From NCBI GenBank assembly GCA_963542695.1, contig CAUTYX010000005.1, positions 1 to 64,000 of the forward strand: 64,000 nt of DNA, in the 5' to 3' direction. This stretch comes from RUG100 sp963542695 (GTDB lineage: Bacteria; Bacillota; Clostridia; Peptostreptococcales; Anaerovoracaceae). Below the pieces are notes generated by a model. That model saw only the letters and a program-made list of their open reading frames with translations, was not told the DNA's origin and searched no databases. The position numbers and the translations under genes are program-made. How positions within the stretch are numbered: the stretch's first letter is position 1; each line of letters starts with the position of its first letter. This document shows positions 16,154 to 24,411 of this stretch, one piece after another.

Positions 16154-16835
16154 GAAATCTTTTGACGGTCAAAATGGCGGCAATGTCAAGGGCAATGAGA
16201 TAGATTAAAAACAACAGGGTAATAAACGGTTTGTCCAGGGATATGATAAAATCGTAGAAGCCGTGGATTAAAATAGGGAAAATCATGGAAAGTTTCATGT
16301 ATATACCGGATCTTCTCGGTTGGAAATGAGTGAAATAGTAACGGGACATTCCATAAAAGTAGCCCATATAAACGGCAAAAATGCAATGACCGGGAATAGC
16401 GGTTACGGCTCTTGTCAATGCTGTTGCAAGGCCAAAGGAAAAAACGTAGGAAATATTTTCTGCAGCGGCAAACCCAAGACTTACTGCCACTGCATAGACC
16501 ATGGCATCAAAAGTATAATCAAAGGCAGGATTGGTCCAAGTGACCCGGTTTAAAACAAAGTGTTTGACGCCTTCTTCTGTCCATGCCACAATGAAAAAGT
16601 ACAAAATCAGCTTATACAATGTGGAGTTAGGCAATAGCCCGGTAAGAGGCAGGAAAAAGCCTTCGGCAACACGTTCGATAAAGCCGGCGGCAACCACAGT
16701 CAAGGCTCCTAAAATCAGCAACTGGACAATTAGCCCCATTGGTTCCGGTTCGGTTTTGTCTTGTTTATAGATGAATACCATTAAGATAATTGGTGGAATC
16801 AGTGCGGCGGCAGTTAACAATATGATAGGAATCAT
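16131..16835 (-). CDS. prsW: PrsW-family intramembrane metalloprotease
   Basis: A 234-residue polytopic membrane protein of the PrsW/CPBP-like group. Several hydrophobic segments are visible. The catalytic signatures are WTEEGVKH (Glu87-Glu88), FAAAENISYV and AIPGHCIFAVYMG. In Bacillus, PrsW makes the first cut in the anti-sigma factor RsiW; here no RsiW/SigW pair is nearby, so the substrate is unknown. It is a single gene on the minus strand, ending inside the cysK terminator stem. Confidence 0.88.
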   Translation of the reverse strand: MIPIILLTAAALIPPIILMVFIYKQDKTEPEPMGLIVQLLILGALTVVAAGFIERVAEGFFLPLTGLLPNSTLYKLILYFFIVAWTEEGVKHFVLNRVTWTNPAFDYTFDAMVYAVAVSLGFAAAENISYVFSFGLATALTRAVTAIPGHCIFAVYMGYFYGMSRYYFTHFQPRRSGIYMKLSMIFPILIHGFYDFIISLDKPFITLLFLIYLIALDIAAILTVKRFQKKDAAI

Positions 16836-17005
16836 CCTCCTTGAAATATATTGACAGTGGGATTCTGTGATAGAAGCATCAAAATAACGGGTACATACGA
16901 GTATATCACAAAGAGGGGGAGGATGCGGACTGAAAAGAATACTTCCCTTTCACATAGCGGAAACGTAATAGATGGACAGTTGAATAACGACGAATACCAA
17001 GAACA

Positions 17006-17599
17006 ATGATGAAGACCGAAAGCTATATGAATCAACTACAATTTAATAAAAATAAGCTTCGAAAAGAGGTTCTTGCCACACGTGATGGAATTGTCATGGA
17101 GAAGCGATGGAAAAAAAATAAAAAAATCGAAGAGAAGGTACTTGTCCAAGAAGTTTTTTTACAGGCGGAGACTATTTTCTTTTTTGCCAACTTTGGAAGC
17201 GAAGTGGATACGACCGGGATGATACAGGCAGCGTTAAACCTTGGAAAAACAGTAGGTTTGCCTCGAGTTAATGGAGAGAATATGGGGTTTTATGCCATTA
17301 CATCCAGGGAAGAACTGGAGCCCGGTGTCTGGGGGATTCCGGAACCAAAGAGAGAGTGTCCTTTACTGCAAGGTGCACAGTTGATAATTATGCCGGGTGT
17401 TGCATTTGATGAAAGCGGAAATCGCCTTGGATATGGGGGAGGATACTATGACCGGTATTTGGAAAAGTGCCGACAGCAGTGGGAGGTTTTTCCTGTGCTG
17501 CTTGCTATTGCTTATGAAGAGCAAATTCTCTCTAGGGTACCCACTACCTCAAGAGATTCCAAAGCGGATATAGTAGTTACGGACCAGCGGATCCTGTGA
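17006..17599 (+). CDS. 5-formyltetrahydrofolate cyclo-ligase
   Basis: Converts 5-formyl-THF to 5,10-methenyl-THF with ATP, recovering folate. The protein is ~197 aa, with the basic N-terminal KNKLRKEVLATRD and the conserved ATP/folate motif FDESGNRLGYGGGYYDRYL. The start is uncertain: ATGs at 17006, 17009 and 17027 all have weak ribosome sites, and the last would give the more usual N-terminus. The gene lies upstream of the HicB-like orphan and the beta-CASP nuclease. Confidence 0.93.
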   Translation: MMKTESYMNQLQFNKNKLRKEVLATRDGIVMEKRWKKNKKIEEKVLVQEVFLQAETIFFFANFGSEVDTTGMIQAALNLGKTVGLPRVNGENMGFYAITSREELEPGVWGIPEPKRECPLLQGAQLIIMPGVAFDESGNRLGYGGGYYDRYLEKCRQQWEVFPVLLAIAYEEQILSRVPTTSRDSKADIVVTDQRIL

Positions 17600-17667
17600 T
17601 GGATAATCTCATTGAAAGAACCATAGGATAATGATACTATAGGAACATGGATAAAGGGAATATTACA

Positions 17668-17889
17668 ATGGAAGAAAGATTGGAATACAGAGCTTATACG
17701 GGGAGTGTAGAGTTCTCCAAAGAAGATAGAAAATTTAGAGGACGGGTAATGGGAATCCAGGACGACGTTCTCTACGAAGGCCAGGACAAAGAAGAACTGG
17801 TCATGGAGTTTGAAACAGCAGTAGATATGTATTTACTGCTTTGCAATGATGCCGGAAAGGATCCGGACAAAGTCAGCAAAGCTAACTGA
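17668..17889 (+). CDS. HicB-like protein without a HicA partner
   Basis: A 73-residue protein resembling the HicB antitoxin fold (EYRAYTGSVEFSKEDRKFRGRVMGIQD, then FETAVDMYL). True HicB proteins neutralise the HicA mRNA-interferase. No HicA-like ORF lies on either side, and no separate DNA-binding domain is obvious. It may be a solitary domesticated antitoxin or a partial-fold regulator. The ATG at 17668 has AAAGGGA eight bases upstream and is preferred to the ATG at 17647. It is followed after 12 bases by the nuclease gene. Confidence 0.75.
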   Translation: MEERLEYRAYTGSVEFSKEDRKFRGRVMGIQDDVLYEGQDKEELVMEFETAVDMYLLLCNDAGKDPDKVSKAN

Positions 17890-17901
17890 AAAGAGGCATG
17901 T

Positions 17902-19557
17902 ATGAAAATTAAATTTTGCGGTGCCGCTAATGGAGTGACAGGTTCCTGTCATCTTATTACTAGTGGAGCCCATAAGGTTCTATTGGATTGTGGACAGTTT
18001 CAAGGCGGAAAGGCACAAGATGCCATGAATGCCGAGCCCTTTCCGTTTGATCCTGCAGAAATTCAATGCATGATCTTATCCCATGCGCATATTGATCATT
18101 GTGGGCGCCTTCCGTTGCTGGTAAAGAGAGGTTTTCAAGGGAAAATCTACTGTACTAGTGCCACTGCAGATTTACTGGATGTAATGCTAAAAGATAGCGG
18201 CTATATTCATGAAAAAGAAGCGGAATGGCAAAACCGTAAAAATGAACGTGCCGGTCGTCCTTTGGTGGAACCGTTATATACCGTAGAGGACTCTTTACGA
18301 ACTTTGACCTATGTGGAACCAATACTATATGATCAGCTTATTTCCATCAATGACGATATGCGTATTGTGTTTAACGATGCCGGTCATATTTTAGGATCTG
18401 CGGTTACGGAGTTGTGGGTAGCCGAAAACGATACTGTTTCCAAGCTGGTTTTTTCCGGCGACTTAGGGGTGATGCATCGACCATTGCTGCGGGATCCGAC
18501 GATCATTAAAAAAGCCGATTACGTCATTATGGAGAGCACCTATGGAAACCGGGTACACCCGAATAATTCCATGGATGTGGAAAAGCTGATGGAGATTATT
18601 GTTAAGACGACTCGCCGAGGCGGTACAGTAGTCATTCCCAGCTTTGCAGTGGGACGTACACAGGAACTGATATATGAACTGAATAAATACTATGAAAATA
18701 GACATAGTCGCTACAAAAAAGATTTAGACAAGCTAAATGTCTATATAGATAGTCCCATGGCCACAGCGGCAACAGAGGTATTTCGCAATAACGCACAGGT
18801 ATTTGATCAGGAAACAAGAGAATATATTCTAAAGGGGGATGATCCTTTAGATTTTGTGAATTTAAAGTTTACACGGAGCACAGAGGATTCCCAGCAGCTG
18901 AACATGAATCGCAGCCCAAAGATTATTATTTCTGCCAGTGGCATGTGTGAAGCAGGGCGAATTCGTCATCATCTAAAGCATAATCTATGGGATAAAAAGT
19001 CCAGCATTGTCTTTGTGGGATACCAGGCAGAGGGGACGTTGGGACGTGCTTTATTAGGGGGAGCCAAGGAAGTGACTCTCTTTGGGGAACCGGTACAAGT
19101 AAATGCAGAAATATATAATTTAGAAGGATTTTCCGGTCATGCAGATCGCAACGGTTTAATGGAGTGGATTTCCGGGTTCCAGCAGCAGCCAAAGCAGGTT
19201 TTCTTAGTTCATGGAGAGGAACAGTCTAAAAAGGACTTGGCTAAGAGTATCGAAAAGGAACTGGGATATGAACCGGTGGTCATTACTAACGTTTCGGAAT
19301 TCAGCCTGGAAAATGCAGGCGATGTTACCTTAGAAGATGTCATTGAGGAAACCGTTAACCAGGAGATGCTGGAAGATATTAAAGAAAAACTGGCAGAGGT
19401 TCACGGGCAGATTGAAAATGTGCTATACAACAGCAGCTTGCGGATAGGAGAAGAATTGTCTGCGGACCAGATTATTGCCATTAATAATTTGGTACAGCAA
19501 TTAGACAAAAACACCGTTGATTTGGGGGCTGCCTTGGCTGAACCGGCCGATGTCTAG
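17902..19557 (+). CDS. Metallo-beta-lactamase/beta-CASP RNA-processing nuclease family protein
   Basis: A 551-residue protein with the metallo-beta-lactamase fold: HAHIDHCG at residues 61-68 binds the zinc ions. The beta-CASP insert includes PSFAVGRTQEL and the C-terminal RNA-specificity motif (SASGMCEAGRI, then FSGHADRNGL with VHGEEQSK). Members cleave RNA endonucleolytically, like the 73-kDa CPSF subunit; many bacterial ones have no known target. An extension of about 90 residues after the core is acidic and helical. The nearest relative by architecture is the YsjA/CPSF-like group rather than RNase J. Confidence 0.88.
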   Translation: MKIKFCGAANGVTGSCHLITSGAHKVLLDCGQFQGGKAQDAMNAEPFPFDPAEIQCMILSHAHIDHCGRLPLLVKRGFQGKIYCTSATADLLDVMLKDSGYIHEKEAEWQNRKNERAGRPLVEPLYTVEDSLRTLTYVEPILYDQLISINDDMRIVFNDAGHILGSAVTELWVAENDTVSKLVFSGDLGVMHRPLLRDPTIIKKADYVIMESTYGNRVHPNNSMDVEKLMEIIVKTTRRGGTVVIPSFAVGRTQELIYELNKYYENRHSRYKKDLDKLNVYIDSPMATAATEVFRNNAQVFDQETREYILKGDDPLDFVNLKFTRSTEDSQQLNMNRSPKIIISASGMCEAGRIRHHLKHNLWDKKSSIVFVGYQAEGTLGRALLGGAKEVTLFGEPVQVNAEIYNLEGFSGHADRNGLMEWISGFQQQPKQVFLVHGEEQSKKDLAKSIEKELGYEPVVITNVSEFSLENAGDVTLEDVIEETVNQEMLEDIKEKLAEVHGQIENVLYNSSLRIGEELSADQIIAINNLVQQLDKNTVDLGAALAEPADV

Positions 19558-19575
19558 GACAGTGAAAAGAAAATG

Positions 19576-19606
19576 AGCTGCCGGGAATTTCCCGGCAGTT
19601 CTTTTA
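19576..19606 (+). terminator. Terminator of the beta-CASP nuclease gene
   Basis: CTGCCGGGAA pairs with TTCCCGGCAG with almost no spacer, so the loop must open by a few pairs. TTCTTTTA follows. Confidence 0.8.
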
Positions 19607-19678
19607 TGGAAAGCATAGCTTTTCCAAACCATGATTTTGAAGTCGTATCGATAAAAAGAAAAAAGAAGGATGATACAG

Positions 19679-21046
19679 ATGTTAAAAGATAGTTTGCCGA
19701 CAATGAAAACAGTAGTGCCGGGGCCGAAATCACGGCAGTTGCTGAAAAAAAGAGAACAAGAAATCCCTTTGGGAATCCATTGTGACTTGCCTTTGGCCAT
19801 TGCCCGCGGGGAAGGTGCCATGATTGAAGACGTAGATGGAAATGTGTTTTTAGATTGGACCGGTGGTGTTGGAGTGCTGAATCTCGGATATAGCCGACCG
19901 GAGCTTGTAGATGCCGTTACCCGGCAAACTAGTCGATATTTTCATGTAATGATGGACGTAATGACACACGAACCATATATTCAGTTGGCGGAAAAGCTAA
20001 ATAAAGTGGTTCCGGTTAGAGGTCGCCATAAAAAAACAATGTTTTTAAATTCCGGTGGGGAGGGAAACGAAACGTCTATCAAAGTGGCACGGATTTTTAC
20101 CAAACGACCAAATATCTTGGTGTTTTCCGGCGCGTATCATGGAATCTCGGCCAAATACACCGATGGCACAGATCGAAAAGCCTCAGGAGGTGTGGGAGCT
20201 TTTGCCAATGGCGTTTGCAAAGCGCTGTTTCCTAACTTGTATCGTAGACCTGACGGTATGACAAAAGAAGACGGGATTGCCTATTTTCTGGATCAAATGA
20301 AGGCGGTTTTTACCCGGAAAAACCCGGTGGAAGATTGTGCCGCCATTATGTTTGAACCGGTGCAAGGAGTTGGCGGCCTGGTGCCGGCACCGCTTCCCTG
20401 GGTGAAGGCTGTGCGGGAGTTTTGTGATGAAAACGATATTTTGATGATTTGTGATGAAGTACAAAGCGGATGGGCAAGAACCGGTCGCCTCTTTGGTGCC
20501 GATTACTACAAAGATATAGGTGTGGAACCTGACATTTTGCTAACGGCTAAGGCTATTGCCGGTGGATTGCCACTGGCTTCGGTGACAGCACGAAAGGAAA
20601 TCATGGATGCTGTGCCGGCAGGGATTATCGGCGGTACATTTTGCGGGAATCCGGTTTCCTGTGCTTCGGCATTACAGACAGTAGAAATCATGGAAGAAGA
20701 AAATATGCCGGCCAAGGCAAAACAGCTGGAAAAAAAGATACTAACTACCTGGAATCAATGGAAAGAACAATATGAAATCATTGGAGATTGCCGAGGCATG
20801 GGAGCTATGCTGGGTATGGAATTGGTTCGGTCAAAAAAAGGAAAAGAGCCGAATCCAGAAGCCGTAAAAGAAATCATTGATTTGGCAGTACAAAAAGGCT
20901 TGCTATTGAAATCCGCCGGGGCAAATGCCAATGTAATTCGCTTTTTATCGCCCTTGTGTGTTACCGATGAACAGGTAGAGGAAGGCCTTGCCATTATGAA
21001 ACAATGTATTGATCAAGTGGCAAAAAAGAAAGCGGCAAGTAGCTAA
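19679..21046 (+). CDS. Class III (omega) aminotransferase, 4-aminobutyrate aminotransferase-like
   Basis: A PLP enzyme of the class III family, 455 aa. It carries the cofactor motif NSGGEGNETSIKVAR, the CDEVQSGWARTGRLFG loop and the PLP lysine in LLTAKAIAGGLPLA (about residue 291). Such enzymes move amino groups from omega- or beta-amino acids to a keto acid. Given the pyrimidine genes, beta-alanine or 3-aminoisobutyrate is an attractive amino donor, but GABA, ornithine or others are equally possible. The start at 19679 is preferred because the ribosome site AGAAGG abuts the earlier ATG at 19670. It is probably co-transcribed with the EIIC-like gene downstream. Confidence 0.88.
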   Translation: MLKDSLPTMKTVVPGPKSRQLLKKREQEIPLGIHCDLPLAIARGEGAMIEDVDGNVFLDWTGGVGVLNLGYSRPELVDAVTRQTSRYFHVMMDVMTHEPYIQLAEKLNKVVPVRGRHKKTMFLNSGGEGNETSIKVARIFTKRPNILVFSGAYHGISAKYTDGTDRKASGGVGAFANGVCKALFPNLYRRPDGMTKEDGIAYFLDQMKAVFTRKNPVEDCAAIMFEPVQGVGGLVPAPLPWVKAVREFCDENDILMICDEVQSGWARTGRLFGADYYKDIGVEPDILLTAKAIAGGLPLASVTARKEIMDAVPAGIIGGTFCGNPVSCASALQTVEIMEEENMPAKAKQLEKKILTTWNQWKEQYEIIGDCRGMGAMLGMELVRSKKGKEPNPEAVKEIIDLAVQKGLLLKSAGANANVIRFLSPLCVTDEQVEEGLAIMKQCIDQVAKKKAASS

Positions 21047-21074
21047 CGAGGAAAGTAAAGAGAGGATGAATACC

Positions 21075-22148
21075 ATGAGCAATGTGTCGGCTTTTTTGAA
21101 AAAGAAAGATATTGAGATAAGTGTAAAACGATATGTTATAGATGCCTTATCGGCTATGGCTTTAGGGCTCTTTGCATCGTTACTAATCGGCTTGATTCTA
21201 AAAACAATCGGGCAGCAGTTGTGCCATATTTCCGGTATCGATGAAAAAGCAGGAATTGTTATGTTTCTTACCGCTGTTGGAACAGCGGCTATGAGTATGA
21301 TGGGGCCGGCCATTGGCGTAGCGGTTGCCCACGCTCTAAAAGCACCACCCTTGGTGCTGTTCACCAGTGCCGTCACCGGGCTTATGGGCGCAACCTTTAC
21401 AGGTTTTGGAATTCAAATGCAGGGGGGACCTGCCGGTGCTTTTGTGGCGGTAGTTATTGGGGCAGAATTAGGGAAGATGGTTTCCAAAGAGACCAAGGTG
21501 GATATTATTGTAACACCGGCAGTGGTGCTGCTGGCCGGCGGTGCAACGGCAAAGCTTATTGGTCCCGGCGTAGGTTGGTGCATGATAAAACTGGGTGATT
21601 CCATTATTACGGCTACGGAATGGCAGCCTTTCTGGTTTGGAATCTTCATCGCCGTAGTAGTCGGATTGGCACTGACCGCTCCCATATCTTCTGCGGCTCT
21701 TTGTCTGATGATGGACTTGTCCGGACTGGCCGCCGGTGCAGCTACCGTTGGATGCTGTGCTCAGATGGTAGGGTTTGCCGTAATTAGCTACCGGGAAAAC
21801 GGCGTGGGCGGACTTATTGCCCAAGGTATTGGAACATCGATGATTCAGGTATCTAATATTATTCGAAATCCATGGATATTGTTGCCGCCTACATTGGCTG
21901 CAGCAGTGGTAGGTCCCATTAGCACCTGCCTTTTAAAGATGACCAACAATGCAGCCGGTGCCGGTATGGGTACCTCCGGATTAGTAGGGCAGATTATGAC
22001 TTTCACCGATATGGGATTTCACATATCGGTATTGATAAAGGTACTGGCAGTTCAAATTGCGCTTCCGGCTGTACTATCCATAATTTTTTATGCGATGCTA
22101 CAGAAAGCCGAAAAAATAAAAGACGGCGATATGAAGTTGGATCTTTAG
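21075..22148 (+). CDS. EIIC-like polytopic membrane protein (PTS_EIIC_2 type)
   Basis: About 357 residues, almost wholly hydrophobic, with about ten likely membrane segments and many Gly-rich turns (AVTGLMGATFTGFGIQMQGGPAGAF). It resembles the stand-alone EIIC-like family annotated as PTS IIC. No IIA or IIB domain is fused or adjacent, so phosphotransfer is doubtful. ATG 21075 is preferred: GAGAGG lies nine bases upstream, and earlier in-frame starts lack a ribosome site. It starts 28 bases after the aminotransferase stop. Transport of the aminotransferase substrate is possible but unproven. Confidence 0.75.
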   Translation: MSNVSAFLKKKDIEISVKRYVIDALSAMALGLFASLLIGLILKTIGQQLCHISGIDEKAGIVMFLTAVGTAAMSMMGPAIGVAVAHALKAPPLVLFTSAVTGLMGATFTGFGIQMQGGPAGAFVAVVIGAELGKMVSKETKVDIIVTPAVVLLAGGATAKLIGPGVGWCMIKLGDSIITATEWQPFWFGIFIAVVVGLALTAPISSAALCLMMDLSGLAAGAATVGCCAQMVGFAVISYRENGVGGLIAQGIGTSMIQVSNIIRNPWILLPPTLAAAVVGPISTCLLKMTNNAAGAGMGTSGLVGQIMTFTDMGFHISVLIKVLAVQIALPAVLSIIFYAMLQKAEKIKDGDMKLDL

Positions 22149-22206
22149 ACTGTTTGTAGGAGAAGCCGGTACAACCGGCATAGGAGAAATGTGATAGAAT
22201 AGAGAC

Positions 22207-24411
22207 ATGATTAACTTAGATACTTTAAACGAAAAACAACGAGAAGCTTGCTTGCATACAGAAGGACCGCTATTGATTTTGGCCGGTGCCGGTAGTGGGA
22301 AAACCAGTACCATGACCCACCGTATTGCCCATTTAATTGAAGATAAAAATGTGGATCCTTACAATATTTTAGCGGTAACCTTTACCAATAAGGCGGCAAG
22401 AGAAATGCGGGACAGAGTGGAAAGCATTCTGGGTCGCCCTGCTCCTATGTGGATTATGACCTTCCATGCGGCTTGTCTTAGGATTTTGCGTCGCCATGCG
22501 GATTTGCTGGGCTATGGAAAAGATTTTGTGGTTTACGATCCGGTAGATACCAAGGCGGTCATTAAAAATGTCATGAAAGAAGCGGCGATTGATGAAAAAC
22601 AATTTACCCCCAGCCACCTGTTAAATGTCATTAGCAAAGCCAAGGAAAAGGAAGTTACACCGGAAAAATTTATTTACTATTTCGGTGGAGATTTCCGGCA
22701 AAAGCAAGAGGAAAAAGCATATGACGGCTATCAAAAAATCCTAAAGAAAAATAATGCTATGGATTTTGATGATTTACTTTTAAATACAGTGCGCCTCTTT
22801 GACAAAGAACCGGAGGTGTTGGCACACTACCAACATCGCTTTCGGTATATTATGGTTGACGAATACCAAGATACCAACCAGACCCAATATCGATTTGTGC
22901 GGATGTTGGCAGCAGATAGTGGAAATCTTTGCGTAGTTGGTGATGACGATCAGTGTATTTACCAGTGGCGTGGTGCCGATATTACGAATATCCTTAACTT
23001 TGAAAAGGATTTTTCCGGGACTAAAGTAATCAAACTGGAGCAAAATTATCGTTCTACGGGAAATATTTTAGCGGCAGCCCATTCGGTCATTGAAAAGAAT
23101 TCTCAGCGCAAGAGTAAAAAACTGTGGACCAATGCAGATGATGGGAAAAAGCTGGTGTATCGTCGGGCAGATGACGAAAAGGAAGAAGCTTGGTATATTG
23201 TACAGGAAATTGAACGGATTAAATCCATCGACAGTAAATATTCGGACTTTGCCGTTCTATATAGAACCAACGCTCAGTCCCGAAATTTTGAAGACGCCCT
23301 GTCACGGCGGCAAATTCCTTACCGAGTGGTAGGTGGTCTTCGGTACTATGATAGAAAAGAAATAAAGGATCTGGTTGCGTATATGCGGTTGGTACAAAAC
23401 CCGGAAGATGATCTTGCTATGATGCGGGTCATCAATGAACCAAAGAGAGGTATCGGAAAGACTACGCAGGATAAACTGGCTTCCTGGGCTCTGGCACGCC
23501 AAGAGAGTATGACGGACTTGCTGCTAGATTCCCAAGTTCTTGCCACTTTATCAAAAAAAGCCGGTAAGGCAGCAGGAGATATGGCAGAAACCATTGTTCA
23601 CTATCATGAAGAACGGGAAAACTTGCGAGTTTCCGATATATATGACGGGTTGCTGGCAAATACCGGATACATGGATGCTTTGGAAGCCCAGAACACCACT
23701 GAAGCAGAAGCCAGAATAGAAAATTTGTTGGAATTCAAGTCCGTTATTTACGATTACGAAGAAGAAGGTGAACTGTCATTAAGCGACTTTCTTGAAAAAA
23801 TCGCTTTGCTTTCCGACATCGATAACCATAATGCCAGCGAAGATGCAGTGGCTTTAATGACAATGCATAGTGCCAAAGGATTGGAATTCCCTTATGTGTT
23901 TATGCCGGGGATGGAAGACGGACTGTTCCCGGGTATGCGATCTTTAGAAGATCAAAATAAACTGGAGGAAGAACGACGCCTTTGCTATGTTGGCATGACC
24001 AGAGCCAAAAAGCGATTGTGGCTTACCAGTGCCGGATACCGTATTATTTACGGAAAAGGAAGTCCCACCAGAGAATCCGTTTTCTTACGAGAGCTGGATC
24101 CTCGATTGCTGGAGGGCGATGGCGTTTATGTAAAGAAAAACGAAGCTCGATTTGGAGAGCAAAAGCCCCTGGATGGATATAACAAACCGGAGCCCTACAA
24201 ACCTTTTGCACAGTATGGAGCAGCCAAAAGAGAAGTACGAAAAGCCGTTAAAAAGAAAGAGATTAACTTGCAAGCAGGTGATCAGGTACGTCACGGAAAG
24301 TTTGGAACAGGTACGGTATTAGATGTAAAAGGGAACCTTGTGCGGGTGGCCTTTGATGAAGCGGGAGTGAAGAAACTGGCGGCAGATGTAGCCCCACTGG
24401 AGAAGCTATGA
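22207..24411 (+). CDS. pcrA: ATP-dependent DNA helicase PcrA (UvrD/Rep family)
   Basis: A superfamily 1A 3'-5' helicase for repair and replication restart, 734 aa. Motifs in order: LAGAGSGKTSTM (Walker A), FTNKAAREM (Ia), VDEYQDTN (II), VGDDDQCIYQWRGA (III), QNYRS (IV), MTMHSAKGLEF (V) and VGMTRAK (VI). The C-terminal Tudor-like segment QAGDQVRHGKFGTGTV is typical of PcrA. It overlaps ligA by four bases (ATGA), the usual pcrA-ligA pairing of Firmicutes. Confidence 0.97.
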   Translation: MINLDTLNEKQREACLHTEGPLLILAGAGSGKTSTMTHRIAHLIEDKNVDPYNILAVTFTNKAAREMRDRVESILGRPAPMWIMTFHAACLRILRRHADLLGYGKDFVVYDPVDTKAVIKNVMKEAAIDEKQFTPSHLLNVISKAKEKEVTPEKFIYYFGGDFRQKQEEKAYDGYQKILKKNNAMDFDDLLLNTVRLFDKEPEVLAHYQHRFRYIMVDEYQDTNQTQYRFVRMLAADSGNLCVVGDDDQCIYQWRGADITNILNFEKDFSGTKVIKLEQNYRSTGNILAAAHSVIEKNSQRKSKKLWTNADDGKKLVYRRADDEKEEAWYIVQEIERIKSIDSKYSDFAVLYRTNAQSRNFEDALSRRQIPYRVVGGLRYYDRKEIKDLVAYMRLVQNPEDDLAMMRVINEPKRGIGKTTQDKLASWALARQESMTDLLLDSQVLATLSKKAGKAAGDMAETIVHYHEERENLRVSDIYDGLLANTGYMDALEAQNTTEAEARIENLLEFKSVIYDYEEEGELSLSDFLEKIALLSDIDNHNASEDAVALMTMHSAKGLEFPYVFMPGMEDGLFPGMRSLEDQNKLEEERRLCYVGMTRAKKRLWLTSAGYRIIYGKGSPTRESVFLRELDPRLLEGDGVYVKKNEARFGEQKPLDGYNKPEPYKPFAQYGAAKREVRKAVKKKEINLQAGDQVRHGKFGTGTVLDVKGNLVRVAFDEAGVKKLAADVAPLEKL

